From Rufibacter latericius (GTDB taxonomy: Bacteria > Bacteroidota > Bacteroidia > Cytophagales > Hymenobacteraceae), in NCBI RefSeq assembly GCF_003721515.1, contig NZ_RJJD01000001.1, positions 744,001 through 808,000 of the forward strand: DNA of 64,000 nt. The letters are read 5' to 3'. The notes under the pieces were generated by a model. That model worked only from the letters and a program-made list of their open reading frames with translations, did not search any database and was not told the origin of the DNA. This document shows positions 1-8,491 of the stretch, one piece after another. Made by a program: the position numbers and the translations under genes. Positions within the stretch are counted from its first letter, which is position 1, and every line of letters starts with the position of its first letter.

Positions 1-753
1 CCATCAGAATTTCAGAGCCTGTTAGAAGAGAGTTCAAGATCAGCCTGGCAGTTGTATGTGCCCCATATTTCTGTTGACTGCGTGGTATTTGGTTTCCATG
101 AGGCGTCTCTCAAGGTGTTGCTCCTGAAAATGAAAGACCAGGAGTTGTGGGGATTGCCCGGAGGCTACATGAAAATAGAGGAGGAACTGAGGGAGGCCGC
201 CGTCCGCATTCTGGAGGAGCGCACCGGGGCCCACAATATCTTTTTACAGCAATTCGGGGTGTTCTCAGACCTTAACCGCTCAGAAGGTTTCTTCCAGGAT
301 TTCCCGGATACCCTCTGGATGAAGCAGCGTTTTATCTCAGTTGGGTTCTACGCGCTGGTAGATTACACCAAGGTGCAGCCCCAAGCCGATAACCTTTCCA
401 GCACCTGCGCCTGGCAGGACATAAACCGCCTCCCCGAGTTGATGATGGACCACCGTCAGATCTTTGACGAAGCCCTTTTGACCCTGAGACGGCAACTCAA
501 CTACAAACCCATCGGGTACAACCTCTTGCCCGAGGAGTTCACCATGCCCGAGCTTCAAAAACTCTACGAGCTGATTCTGGGCAAAAAGCTTAACCGCGGC
601 AACTTCTACCGGAAAATGGTGGGGTACGATATCTTGGAGAAACTGGACGAACCCAGAAAAAGCGGCGGCGCGTACAAGGCTCCAAACCTATACAAATTCC
701 ATGTGGAGAGATACCAAACGGCTTTACAGAATGGGTTCAAAGAAGGCTGGTAA
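1..753 (+). CDS. NrtR/AraR-type Nudix-like transcriptional regulator, 5' end cut by window
   Basis: Probable sugar- or nucleotide-responsive transcription factor with an N-terminal Nudix fold and a C-terminal winged helix. The frame is open to the window's left edge and reads through the TTG at 52, so the true start lies outside. The Nudix box (GGYMKIEEELREAAVRI then LEERTG) keeps its glycines and several acidic residues but has Ile where the RE pair of the box should be and Arg in the EE pair, so hydrolysis is doubtful. The C-terminal part, with LYELILGKKLNRGNFYRKM, matches the winged-helix signature of NrtR/AraR regulators. No target gene is visible downstream. Family assignment is solid; ligand and regulon are unknown. 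Confidence 0.85.
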   Translation, partial: PSEFQSLLEESSRSAWQLYVPHISVDCVVFGFHEASLKVLLLKMKDQELWGLPGGYMKIEEELREAAVRILEERTGAHNIFLQQFGVFSDLNRSEGFFQDFPDTLWMKQRFISVGFYALVDYTKVQPQADNLSSTCAWQDINRLPELMMDHRQIFDEALLTLRRQLNYKPIGYNLLPEEFTMPELQKLYELILGKKLNRGNFYRKMVGYDILEKLDEPRKSGGAYKAPNLYKFHVERYQTALQNGFKEGW

Positions 754-1092
754 AACTCAGTTCTGTCACAAGCGAATTTTTCACTTTCTCTGTCTTTTAT
801 CCCCAACTAACTGCCTCTCATTGCGGCGGGCTGGATGAATATATTCTGGTCCGGATTCCTAAAAAACAGTTCTTTTCAGGAAAACAGGCATTAAACAGGC
901 TCCTTCTCTCTTCTTCCTCCCTCCTAATTCCTCCACCTAGGTTCGTAGCTAACTCCTGTTTCTGATTTCGATGGCCATAGGGGTGTCACGGCAGTTACCT
1001 GTCTTAGAGAGCAGCCATGGTTCAACAAACACCCGGCTTGCTTCCTTCAAGGCGCAAATACTGTCTATCACTCACCCTATATCCCTACATGT
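754..1092. other. Gene-free spacer with a degenerate palindrome
   Basis: No ORF with coding character is seen. Around 866-896 lies a degenerate copy of the interspersed palindrome (CTTTTCAGGAAAACAGGC core). No TAnnTTTG promoter could be placed with confidence ahead of the OmpA gene at 1093. Confidence 0.5.
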
Positions 1093-2307
1093 ATGAATTC
1101 TAAACTTTCTTTTCTCTGTGGAGCCTTCGTTTTTTCGCTCCTCACGGTGCCTGCCCATGCCCAGTTCAACATCGGCGACAAGCTCAAAAGCAAAGTCAAC
1201 GAGAAGATTGATGCCAAGATCAACAAAACAGCCGACCAGGTAACCAGCGGCAAAAAAGCATCTGCCACGAGCACAAAAGAAAGCGAAGAAGGAGCATCGG
1301 AAGAAACCACCGGTAACGGAGCGGCTGCCACCCCAGAGGCAAACACAAAAGTCTGGACCAAATATGATTTCGTGCCCGGCGACAAAGTGCTGTTCGCAGA
1401 CAATCTGAAAGGCGAGGAAAACGGCGAGTTCCCTTCGCGGTGGGACCTGAAAAACGGCAATGCCGAGGTCGCTTCTTTTGGCGGGACCGATGTCATCAAC
1501 CTGGTAAGCAACGGCACCGCCATCAGCCCGCTGATGAAGACCGAGAACTGGTTACCCGAAACCTTCACCGTGGAGATGGACGTCTACTTTGACTCTGACA
1601 ACCCCAACCTGAACTATGAAATCTATTTCCTGAGCGATTTAAACAAATACAACGAGGCCACCCACGGCATGTTCTGGGACCCGATTATCATTTCGCCGGA
1701 AGGGGTTCATTTCAAGAATTTCGGTTCTAATTCTGCCGAGCTGCAGGCCGCCGGTACCAAAAAACAGTGGCGCCACGTGTCCATCGCCTTCAACAAACGC
1801 AGCATGAAAGTCTACTTGGATCAGCACCGCCTCATCAACATCCCTAACGTCACCGGCAAACCGGTCAACCTGAAGATAAAGGCAGACCGCCGGATAGAGG
1901 GGAATGCCATGGTGAAAAACGTGTTCATCGCCGAGGGCGGCAAAAAACTGTATGACCAGATCCTGGCCAACGGAAAAATTGTGACCTACGGCGTGAAATT
2001 TGATACAAACAAAGCCGTGATCCGGCCAGAGTCTTTCGGAACCCTCAACAGCATTGTGAAACTGATGCAGGAACAACCTACGCTTAACTTTAGCGTAGAC
2101 GGCCATACTGACTCAGACGGAGACGATGCCTCTAACCTGAAACTTAGCCAGCAACGTGCCGAGGCCGTGAAAGCCTACCTCACAAGCCAGGGCATCGCTG
2201 ATTCCCGCTTAAAAGCAAAAGGCCAGGGCGAAACCAAACCGCTGGACAAAGGCACCACGGTAGAAGCCAAAGCCAACAACCGCAGGGTAGAGTTTGTTAA
2301 GATATAA
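1093..2307 (+). CDS. OmpA-family outer-membrane protein with LamG-like middle domain
   Basis: Exported protein of 404 aa. Residues 1-24 form a signal peptide ending AHA-Q. Residues about 30-90 are Lys/Ala/Thr-rich and probably a flexible linker. Residues about 95-285 resemble a concanavalin A/LamG-type beta sandwich. The last ~105 residues are an OmpA peptidoglycan-binding domain (VKFDTNKAVIRPES, then GHTDSDG, LSQQRAEAVKAYL and a terminal NNRRVEF). The domain would tether the protein to the cell wall while the sandwich may bind polymer or protein; that binding role is inference. It stands alone and is followed by a strong bidirectional terminator. An ATG at 1089 is in another frame, so 1093 is the start. 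Confidence 0.9.
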   Translation: MNSKLSFLCGAFVFSLLTVPAHAQFNIGDKLKSKVNEKIDAKINKTADQVTSGKKASATSTKESEEGASEETTGNGAAATPEANTKVWTKYDFVPGDKVLFADNLKGEENGEFPSRWDLKNGNAEVASFGGTDVINLVSNGTAISPLMKTENWLPETFTVEMDVYFDSDNPNLNYEIYFLSDLNKYNEATHGMFWDPIIISPEGVHFKNFGSNSAELQAAGTKKQWRHVSIAFNKRSMKVYLDQHRLINIPNVTGKPVNLKIKADRRIEGNAMVKNVFIAEGGKKLYDQILANGKIVTYGVKFDTNKAVIRPESFGTLNSIVKLMQEQPTLNFSVDGHTDSDGDDASNLKLSQQRAEAVKAYLTSQGIADSRLKAKGQGETKPLDKGTTVEAKANNRRVEFVKI

Positions 2308-2401
2308 ATTACCCATACCCATTACATACAACCAACATGTTCTTTTAACCCCAATAAGGCCGTTTCTTTTTGTAGAGGAATAAGGAACGACTTCTAACCA
2401 T

Positions 2402-2436
2402 AAAAAAGGCCCGCTTCATAACAGCGGGCCTTTTTT
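2402..2436. terminator. Bidirectional intrinsic terminator
   Basis: A 14-bp perfect stem (AAAAAAGGCCCGCT / AGCGGGCCTTTTTT) with a 7-nt loop sits between the convergent OmpA and oxidoreductase genes, with a T-run on either strand. Confidence 0.93.
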
Positions 2437-2453
2437 ATGGTGTTTTCTGAAAA

Positions 2454-3530
2454 CTAAGCCTGAAATGAAACTGTCCGTTTTTCCTGGCTGCTCTGCATGA
2501 TGACTTCCACCACTTTAATCACGTTCCGGGCTTGCTCTGGCGTAACGGCTAATTCGGCTTTTCCTATTATTGCCTGGTACACATTCTCATAGAAGCTGCG
2601 GTAATGGCCGGGTTCGCTTTCTATTTTGCCGGTAAAGTGTAGCCCCTGAAACTCAGTGTTCAGGTGGCCCCAAATGCTTTCGGGTTCTATGCCCCAGTTA
2701 GGTGTAAGGTGCGGCAAAAATCCATCGTTGAGGGCTTTCTCCTGTACATCCAAGCCGTATTTCAGGAAAGAGCCTTGGTCGCCGTGGAGGGTGTATCGAG
2801 GGCTTACCTCCCGCACGAGCAATCCCGCCGATAAAGTCACTTTCAGCCGTTCATAGAACAGGGTGGCCTCAAACTTATCTAATACAGGGCTGTGGGGCCG
2901 CTGGATCCTGACATCGGCGGAGATTTCCTGGGGTAGCCCGAACAGCACCAGCGCCTGGTCAATCAGGTGGGAACCTAGGTCGTAGACAATGCCCGAACCC
3001 GGCGCGTCTTCCTCTTTCCAGGTATTGCCTTTGAGGGCCGGCCTGAACCGGTCAAAGTGCGCTTTGTATTCCACCACGTTTCCCAACACCCCGCTTTGCA
3101 GCACTTTCTGCACGGTTTTGAAATCACTGTCCCATCGGCGGTTCTGGTAAACGGTGAGCACCCGTTGTTTCTGCCGGGCCAGCTGGATCAGTTCACCTGC
3201 CTCGGCGGAAGTGGGCGTAAACGGCTTTTCCACCACCACATGTTTGCCGGCGTTTAAGGCCTGTTTTGCCAAAGAAAAGTGAGAACTGTTGGGCGTGGCC
3301 ACTACTACCAGATCAATGGCTGGGTCCTGCAGAATGTCCTCGGCGCGGGACGTGATTTGCGCCTCTGGGTACCTACTTTGGGCAATCCGGATGTTCTCTT
3401 CCCTGGTCTCCCTGATGCGCACCAACTTCAGCCCTTCTACCTGGTGAATGAAAGGTCCATGGAAAATCCGGCCTGCCATGCCAAAGCCAATGAGGCCTAC
3501 GTTGATGGTCTTACTTGTTTCTGAGGTCAT
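2454..3530 (-). CDS. Gfo/Idh/MocA-family NAD(P)-dependent oxidoreductase
   Basis: Cytoplasmic dehydrogenase of 358 aa, the usual length for the family. Residues 11-20 hold the Rossmann glycine motif (VGLIGFGMAG). E101-K102-P103 is the conserved EKP motif whose lysine takes part in catalysis, and D184/H188 (YDLGSHLID) match the second catalytic motif. Family members oxidise or reduce hydroxyls of sugars, inositols or related polyols. The substrate cannot be read from sequence and there is no sugar-catabolic neighbour. No signal peptide is present, unlike Tat-exported relatives. Confidence 0.9.
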   Translation of the reverse strand: MTSETSKTINVGLIGFGMAGRIFHGPFIHQVEGLKLVRIRETREENIRIAQSRYPEAQITSRAEDILQDPAIDLVVVATPNSSHFSLAKQALNAGKHVVVEKPFTPTSAEAGELIQLARQKQRVLTVYQNRRWDSDFKTVQKVLQSGVLGNVVEYKAHFDRFRPALKGNTWKEEDAPGSGIVYDLGSHLIDQALVLFGLPQEISADVRIQRPHSPVLDKFEATLFYERLKVTLSAGLLVREVSPRYTLHGDQGSFLKYGLDVQEKALNDGFLPHLTPNWGIEPESIWGHLNTEFQGLHFTGKIESEPGHYRSFYENVYQAIIGKAELAVTPEQARNVIKVVEVIMQSSQEKRTVSFQA

Positions 3531-3830
3531 GCTTGTTGTTTCTTTTGATGGTACAGCTCTCGTGGCGAAGGTAAAGCGGAAGAAAAAATTAAGGTTGATT
3601 CTTTCTCTGGATTCATTTCTGGAGTTCCTGGAAGTAAAAAGTAATTCTTTAATTCTGTCGGTTCTTCAGCCTGGGAAAACTGCTTTCTAAGTCCCTGGTT
3701 TTTGAAAATCGATTGGTATCATGCTTTTACCTGAACCACTCAAAGGGAGGTTCCGTAAATATACTTCGTTTAAAAAGTCTAAGTGTAGAATTTAATCTCT
3801 ACATTTGTTTATTATTATATTATCACATTG
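3531..3830. other. Spacer between oxidoreductase and cold-shock gene
   Basis: No coding signal is seen. A degenerate palindrome core lies near 3666-3685. TACATTTG at 3800-3807 fits the Bacteroidota -7 element for the downstream csp gene, but no -33 TTTG is found 19-21 nt upstream, so the promoter is only a suggestion. Confidence 0.35.
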
Positions 3831-4022
3831 ATGAAAAACGGTAAAGTAAAATTCTTCAATGATTCCAAAGGATTTGGTTTCATTAAAGACGCAGACTCCA
3901 ATGAGGAGTATTTCGTGCACGTGTCTAACCTAGTGGACGAAATCAGAGAAAATGATGAAGTAACTTTTGAGCTGAAAGAAGGCCGCAAAGGTTTAAACGC
4001 TGTAAATGTGAAACTTGCTTAA
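3831..4022 (+). CDS. Cold-shock domain protein (CspA family)
   Basis: Single cold-shock domain of 63 aa that binds single-stranded RNA or DNA and acts as an RNA chaperone. RNP1 (KGFGFI) and RNP2 (EYFVHVS) are intact, and the length equals the family norm. The start is the ATG at 3831; the TTG just before it (3828) is in frame but not needed. The gene is monocistronic and closed by a strong terminator. Confidence 0.95.
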   Translation: MKNGKVKFFNDSKGFGFIKDADSNEEYFVHVSNLVDEIRENDEVTFELKEGRKGLNAVNVKLA

Positions 4023-4045
4023 GTTTTAATATACATCAGTCCTCT

Positions 4046-4078
4046 AAAAGGGCCTCACATAAAGTGAGGCCCTTTTTT
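4046..4078 (+). terminator. Intrinsic terminator of the cold-shock gene
   Basis: Stem AAAAGGGCCTCAC / GTGAGGCCCTTTT with a 5-nt loop (ATAAA) and a run of six T, 24 nt after the csp stop codon. Confidence 0.93.
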
Positions 4079-4349
4079 ATTCAAGGTAGTACCTGAAGAG
4101 GGGTGTCTCTGTTCCTATTCTGTGCCGGTACCAAGTTTATCCCTTTTCTCTGCTCTTGGGGAGGATTTCAGTTTCTCCTCACATCAGAGCTGTTTTAAAG
4201 CTAATTTCTGTAAAGTACCCCTAAAGCCCTCCGAAAATCCACCAGGATTCTGTAGATTTCGAATGGATTGACGGCCGTTGCTTTTTCTTTTCAAAGACCA
4301 GCCTGCTCTTCTTTATCTTCAAGCGTACCAGATACTTTCTTCTTTTTCT

Positions 4350-5261
4350 ATGTCCTTTTCCCTTTGCATGGGCAGGTATTTTCTTTTCGCCGCCCTTGGA
4401 TTCAGTGTCTTTTCGTGCTCTCCTTCTGAGAAAAAAGCAGACCCGAAAACCCAGGCCTCTACCCCTCCGGTAGTCGCCACCTCGGTTCAACAGAAAGAAA
4501 CAGATTCAGCCCCGGATTCTTCCTTAGCCCAATCTTCCTCTGATACAAATACAGAACTTGCCACCGCTGAAACCATTCTGGCCCGCCCGCAGGTACCTAT
4601 CCTGTGCTACCACCAGATACGCGAATGGACTTCCAGCGACGGCAAAGTGGGCAAAGACTACATTGTAAAGCCTAATGATTTCAAGGCCCAGATGAAAATG
4701 CTGGCCGATAGCGGGTACCACACCATTCTGCCTGACCAGTTGCAAGCGTACCTTACCAAAGGCACGCCGCTCCCGTCCAAACCCATCATGCTCACCTTTG
4801 ATGACACCAAACTGGACCAGTACACCGTAGCCAAGCCAGAGTTGGAGAAGTACGGTTTCAAAGGCGTTTTCTTTATCATGACTGTTTCCATTGGCCGGCC
4901 CAACTACATGACCAAAGAGCAGATTAAGGAGCTATCGGATGCAGGACACGTAATCGGCTCGCACACCTATGACCACCACAACGTGAAGAAGTACGAAGGC
5001 AAAGACTGGATTACCCAGATTGAGAAACCCACCAAGCAACTGGAAGCCATCACCGGTAAGCCCATCAAATACTTCGCCTATCCGTTTGGGTTGTGGAGAC
5101 CAGAAGCCATTCCGGAACTGAAGAAGCGTGGATTTGCCGCTGCCTATATCCTGGCCACTAAACGCGACCCGAATGACCCGCTCTACACCATCAGACGCAT
5201 TATTGCCAGCGGCTACTGGAGCACCAAAGGACTGCATAACAGCATTGTGAACAGTTTCTAG
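4350..5261 (+). CDS. Lipoprotein polysaccharide deacetylase (NodB/CE4 fold)
   Basis: Probable periplasmic or surface lipoprotein that removes acetyl groups from a polysaccharide. From the ATG at 4350 the protein has 303 aa. A lipobox-like FSVFSC puts the lipidated Cys at residue 23, which supports this start over the TTG at 4278. A low-complexity Ser/Thr/Ala linker follows. The NodB domain has TFDD at about 149-152 and a metal-binding SHTYDHH (H205, H209), and FAYPFG replaces the usual RxPF motif. The chitin, peptidoglycan or exopolysaccharide target is not resolved. The gene stands alone between two terminator-like regions. Confidence 0.88.
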   Translation: MSFSLCMGRYFLFAALGFSVFSCSPSEKKADPKTQASTPPVVATSVQQKETDSAPDSSLAQSSSDTNTELATAETILARPQVPILCYHQIREWTSSDGKVGKDYIVKPNDFKAQMKMLADSGYHTILPDQLQAYLTKGTPLPSKPIMLTFDDTKLDQYTVAKPELEKYGFKGVFFIMTVSIGRPNYMTKEQIKELSDAGHVIGSHTYDHHNVKKYEGKDWITQIEKPTKQLEAITGKPIKYFAYPFGLWRPEAIPELKKRGFAAAYILATKRDPNDPLYTIRRIIASGYWSTKGLHNSIVNSF

Positions 5262-5276
5262 TCTGCACAAAAATCA

Positions 5277-5357
5277 TGTAGGGGCAATCCCTTGTAGTTG
5301 CCCTCGTGCGTTTGTAATTATGCACAGAAAGGGCAACTACAAGGGATTGCCCCTACA
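5277..5357. repeat. GTAGGGGCAATCCC palindromic element, intact copy
   Basis: Two 28-bp arms (5277-5304 and 5330-5357) are perfect inverted repeats beginning TGTAGGGGCAATCCCTTGT, with a 25-nt centre that contains a further GTGC/GCAC pair. The 81-bp unit looks like a short MITE or REP. A diverged, longer copy lies at 30504-30675. Confidence 0.85.
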
Positions 5358-5407
5358 AAAAAGCACTTCGGGCCTGTTTTTCTAAAAACAGGCCCGAAGT
5401 GCTTTTT
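5358..5407. terminator. Interspersed palindrome acting as bidirectional terminator
   Basis: A 24-bp perfect stem whose centre is GGGCCTGTTTTT-ct-AAAAACAGGCCC. The outer stem AAGCACTTC is unique to this copy. It sits between the convergent deacetylase and metZ genes with A/T runs on both sides, directly abutting the preceding repeat. Confidence 0.85.
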
Positions 5408-5444
5408 ACTAAAAGCTAATTTCTATTACTTAATCATTAAAACA

Positions 5445-6614
5445 TTAGCACTTCTCCAGCGCCTGTAGAATATCGTTTAGGATGTCATCGGCGTACTCCA
5501 GGCCCACGGAGATTCTGATCAACCCGGGTGTGATGCTGACGGCCTGGCGTTCTTCCTCGGTGAGTTTGGCGTGGGTGGTGCTAGCCGGGTGCGAGGCGAT
5601 GCTGCGGGTGTCGCCCAAGTTAGCGGTGAGCGACATCAGTTGCAGGCTGTCCAGAAATTTGCGTCCGCTCTCCAAACCTCCTTTCAACTCGAAACAAAAG
5701 AGTCCGCCACCGTTTTTCATCTGTTTTCTGGCAACCTCATGACTTGGGTGCGTGGGCAGGAACGGGTATTTTACCCAGTTCAGCTTGGGGTGACCCTGCA
5801 GTTTGGTAGCAATGGAAAGGGCGTTACCGGCGTGGCGTTCCATACGCACATCCAGCGTTTCAAGGCTCTTACTCAACACCCAGGCATTGAACGGCGACAG
5901 GGCTGGGCCTGAGCTTCGGCAGAAGAGGTAAATGTCCTTAATCAGCTCTTTTTTGCCAACCACAACACCGCCTAACACACGTCCTTGCCCGTCAATCCAC
6001 TTGGTGGCCGAGTGTACCACCAGGTCAGCACCGTATTGGATGGGCAGCTGGTTTACCGGCGTGGCAAAGCAGTTGTCCACGTTGAAGATAATATTATGCT
6101 TCTTCGTGAGTTGGCCGGCTGCTTCCAAGTCTATGATGTCTAACCCGGGGTTGGTGGGCGTTTCAATGTAGAACATCTTGGTGTTGGGTCGGATGGCTGC
6201 TTCCCATTCCTCGGGCTTGTCGGCGGGCACGTAGGTGTACTCAATGCCGTACTTGGGCAGGTACTTGGTGATGATGGTATGCGTGCTCCCGAAGATGGAA
6301 TTACAGGCCAGCAGATGGTCACCCGCTTTCAGCAAGGCCATAAACGAGGCGAACACGGCACTCATGCCCGAAGACGTGGCATAACCAGCTTCCGCACCTT
6401 CCAACGCCACCATCTTATCCGTAAACTCCTGCACACTGGGGTTGCTGAACCGGCTGTAGATGTTATCATCAGTTTCATCAGCGAAGGCGGCCCGCATGTC
6501 CTCGGCATTGTCGAAGGCGAAACTGCTGGTCAGGAACATAGGCGTGGCATGCTCCATCTCATTCGTGCGCTCGGTTTGTATTCTGATGGCTTTGGTAAGC
6601 GGATGGTATTCCAT
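5445..6614 (-). CDS. metZ: O-acyl-homoserine sulfhydrylase (MetZ/MetY-like), PLP enzyme
   Basis: Cys/Met-metabolism PLP enzyme of 389 aa that joins sulfide to an acylated homoserine to give homocysteine. Y53-x-R55 (phosphate binding), D180 (pyridine nitrogen) and the Schiff-base Lys K205 in HSATKWIDG are all present. Length and motifs fit O-succinyl/O-acetylhomoserine sulfhydrylase better than a lyase, and the nearby metX supplies the acyl-homoserine. Cystathionine gamma-synthase is the main alternative and is hard to exclude by sequence alone. A MITE-like repeat sits about 50 bp upstream of the start. Confidence 0.85.
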   Translation of the reverse strand: MEYHPLTKAIRIQTERTNEMEHATPMFLTSSFAFDNAEDMRAAFADETDDNIYSRFSNPSVQEFTDKMVALEGAEAGYATSSGMSAVFASFMALLKAGDHLLACNSIFGSTHTIITKYLPKYGIEYTYVPADKPEEWEAAIRPNTKMFYIETPTNPGLDIIDLEAAGQLTKKHNIIFNVDNCFATPVNQLPIQYGADLVVHSATKWIDGQGRVLGGVVVGKKELIKDIYLFCRSSGPALSPFNAWVLSKSLETLDVRMERHAGNALSIATKLQGHPKLNWVKYPFLPTHPSHEVARKQMKNGGGLFCFELKGGLESGRKFLDSLQLMSLTANLGDTRSIASHPASTTHAKLTEEERQAVSITPGLIRISVGLEYADDILNDILQALEKC

Positions 6615-6665
6615 GGGGTAATGTGCTAATTTTTAATTTGCTGATGTGCTGGCTAGGTCTATATC

Positions 6666-6817
6666 TGTAGCGGCGTTACACCGTAACGGCGTGGTGCTAT
6701 AAAACGGTAGAGCCGCCCCAAAGAATAAGCCCTGCTACACCGCAGGAAAAGGTTTCTTATAGATTGGAGACTGCGCTGGTGCCTGCCGCCACAGCGTTAC
6801 GGTGTAACGCCGCTACA
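6666..6817. mobile_element. MITE-like element, family TGTAGCGGCG, copy 1
   Basis: A 152-bp non-coding unit bounded by perfect 23-bp inverted repeats (6666-6688 TGTAGCGGCGTTACACCG..., 6795-6817). A related element with matching ends and a recognisable interior lies, inverted, at 57574-57732. It separates the OsmC gene from metZ. Target-site duplications are not obvious. Confidence 0.75.
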
Positions 6818-6845
6818 TTTCTGCGCCTCTGTTCGCTCCTGAAAA

Positions 6846-6878
6846 ACTCAGGACTCAGAACTCAAGACTCAGAACTCG
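6846..6878. repeat. ACTCAGGACTCAGAACTC low-complexity tract
   Basis: Direct runs of GACTC/AGAACTC units lie right after the OsmC stop codon. The same tract recurs at 15998-16032 and 30748-30781. Confidence 0.6.
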
Positions 6879-7301
6879 TTACGCAGTAACCTTCACTTCA
6901 TAGGTGATTTGGGCACCGGCTCTGCGGAGGGTTTCAGCCACGGAGCAGTACTTCATGATGGACAATTCGCAGGCGCGCTCAGCTTTGCCTTGGTCAATGG
7001 TGCCCTGCAGTTCAAACACCACGTGCACGTTAGACCACAGGGATGGCTCTTTGCCTTTCTCGCGCTCACCAGAGATATCCATTTTGAAGCCGGTTACTTC
7101 CTGCCGCTGCTTTTTAAGAATCATGACCACATCAATGCCGCTGCATCCGCCTAAAGCCATCAGCATCATCTGCATGGGGCGGGCGCCAAAGTTAATTCCG
7201 CCGCTCTCAGGGCTGGTATCAGTGGTAATGACGTGCCCGTTGGCGTCTTTGGCTTCAAACCCGTAGTCGCCGCCTACCCGGTTCATCTCAATTCTTATCA
7301 T
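6879..7301 (-). CDS. OsmC-family protein
   Basis: Small (140 aa) OsmC/Ohr-fold protein. The two conserved redox Cys are C53 (GGCSGIDV) and C119 (MKYCSVAETL), placed as in thiol peroxidases of this family, so reduction of peroxides is likely. It resembles the YhfA/OsmC branch more than Ohr because the helix after the first Cys reads SGIDVVMIL. It is divergent from metX with a 56-bp gap, so the two may share a control region; TACCTTTA at 7353-7346 (minus) is a possible -7 element. A specific role in sulfur metabolism is not shown by sequence. Confidence 0.88.
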   Translation of the reverse strand: MIRIEMNRVGGDYGFEAKDANGHVITTDTSPESGGINFGARPMQMMLMALGGCSGIDVVMILKKQRQEVTGFKMDISGEREKGKEPSLWSNVHVVFELQGTIDQGKAERACELSIMKYCSVAETLRRAGAQITYEVKVTA

Positions 7302-7357
7302 TTTTATTACGGTTTTACGCCTGTAGGCCTTTACTTTGTAAGTTATAAAGGTACTAC

Positions 7358-8413
7358 ATGAATTATTTTCAATATAACCAACCTTTTGAACTAGAAGGAG
7401 GGCAAACGCTTCCGGAAATCACAGTGGCTTACCACACCTTCGGTAAGCTGAACGCAAATAAAAGCAATGTGGTCTGGATTTGCCATGCTCTTACTGCTAA
7501 TTCTGACGTGTTGGATTGGTGGGGCGGTATAGTGGGGGAAAGTAAGGTCATTGACCCTGAACAGCATTTCATTGTCTGCGCCAACATTCTGGGCTCCTGC
7601 TACGGCAGCACCGGCCCGCTGAGCACCAATCCCGAGACCGGAGAACCCTATTACAGCACCTTCCCGCAGATCACCATCCGTGATATGGTACGGGCGCACA
7701 TCTTGTTGCGCGAGTACCTGGGCCTGAAGAAAATCCATATCCTGGGAGGGGGCAGTTGTGGTGGCTTTCAAGTTCTGGAATGGGCGCTAGCAGAGCCTGA
7801 GGTCGTTGATAACCTCTTCCTTTTGGCTACCGCCGCCGCTGAAAGCACTTGGAGCATAGGCATTCATACCACGCAGCGCCTCATGCTGGAAGCCGACGGT
7901 ACCTGGGGAGAACCCAGCTCTACGGCGGGGAGCAAAGGCCTCAAAGCCGCCCGCGCCCTGGGAACGCTCACCTACCGCAATTACCATATCTTGGCCCAAA
8001 ACCAAACAGATCCTGATCCCGAGAAGTTGGACAATTATCGCGTGTCTTCTTACCTCAATTACCAGGGCGATAAACTGGTGAACCGCTTCAATGCCTACAG
8101 CTACTGGTTCCTGACTAAGTCGCTGGACAGCCATAACATTTCCCGTGGACGCGGCGGACGTTTAGAGCCTGTTTTAGCGAAAATAGCCCAGAAAACGCTT
8201 ATTATTGGTATCAGCAGTGATATCCTCTGTCCAGTGCAGGAGCAGCAGTTTATAGCCCAGCACCTGCCCAATGCATCTTACGTGGAGATCGATTCCAATT
8301 ACGGCCACGATGGGTTTATCATTGAAGGCGAGAAGATTTCCCAACATTTCTCTGCTTGGTACCTTGAGGTGCAAAAAGAAAACCAGGTTACTGGGTCTAT
8401 TCTCTCGGTTTAG
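7358..8413 (+). CDS. metX: Homoserine O-acyltransferase (MetX family)
   Basis: Alpha/beta-hydrolase-fold transferase of 351 aa that acylates homoserine, the committing step of methionine synthesis. Nucleophile S133 lies in GGSCGG; D288 (SSDILCP) and H317 (NYGHDGF) complete the triad. The family contains both acetyl- and succinyl-transferring members that cannot be told apart safely by eye. It is convergent with the sulfate operon and supplies the substrate used by MetZ at 5445-6614, so sulfide made by the neighbouring operon has a ready acceptor. Confidence 0.92.
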   Translation: MNYFQYNQPFELEGGQTLPEITVAYHTFGKLNANKSNVVWICHALTANSDVLDWWGGIVGESKVIDPEQHFIVCANILGSCYGSTGPLSTNPETGEPYYSTFPQITIRDMVRAHILLREYLGLKKIHILGGGSCGGFQVLEWALAEPEVVDNLFLLATAAAESTWSIGIHTTQRLMLEADGTWGEPSSTAGSKGLKAARALGTLTYRNYHILAQNQTDPDPEKLDNYRVSSYLNYQGDKLVNRFNAYSYWFLTKSLDSHNISRGRGGRLEPVLAKIAQKTLIIGISSDILCPVQEQQFIAQHLPNASYVEIDSNYGHDGFIIEGEKISQHFSAWYLEVQKENQVTGSILSV

Positions 8414-8424
8414 ACTTCTTTTTA

Positions 8425-8480
8425 CCTAAAAAGCGTTTGGGAGCTGTTTTCATGAAAACAGCTCCCAAACGCTTTTTAGG
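8425..8480. terminator. Perfect 56-bp palindrome, terminator between metX and the sulfate operon
   Basis: Both arms are fully complementary across 27 bp, with core GGGAGCTGTTTTCATGAAAACAGCTCCC and outer stem CCTAAAAAGCGTTT. It is a member of the interspersed palindrome family and separates convergent metX and the last gene of the sulfate operon. T-runs are present inside both outer arms. Confidence 0.88.
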
Positions 8481-8491
8481 TTTATGTCTTT

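Noticed and set aside
3800-3807. Full promoter for the cold-shock gene
   Set aside because: TACATTTG is a good -7, but no TTTG lies 19-21 nt upstream, so it is mentioned only as a possibility.
5277-5407. Possible CRISPR-like array because of two adjacent repeats
   Set aside because: The two hairpins have different sequences, there is no regular spacer and no cas gene nearby.
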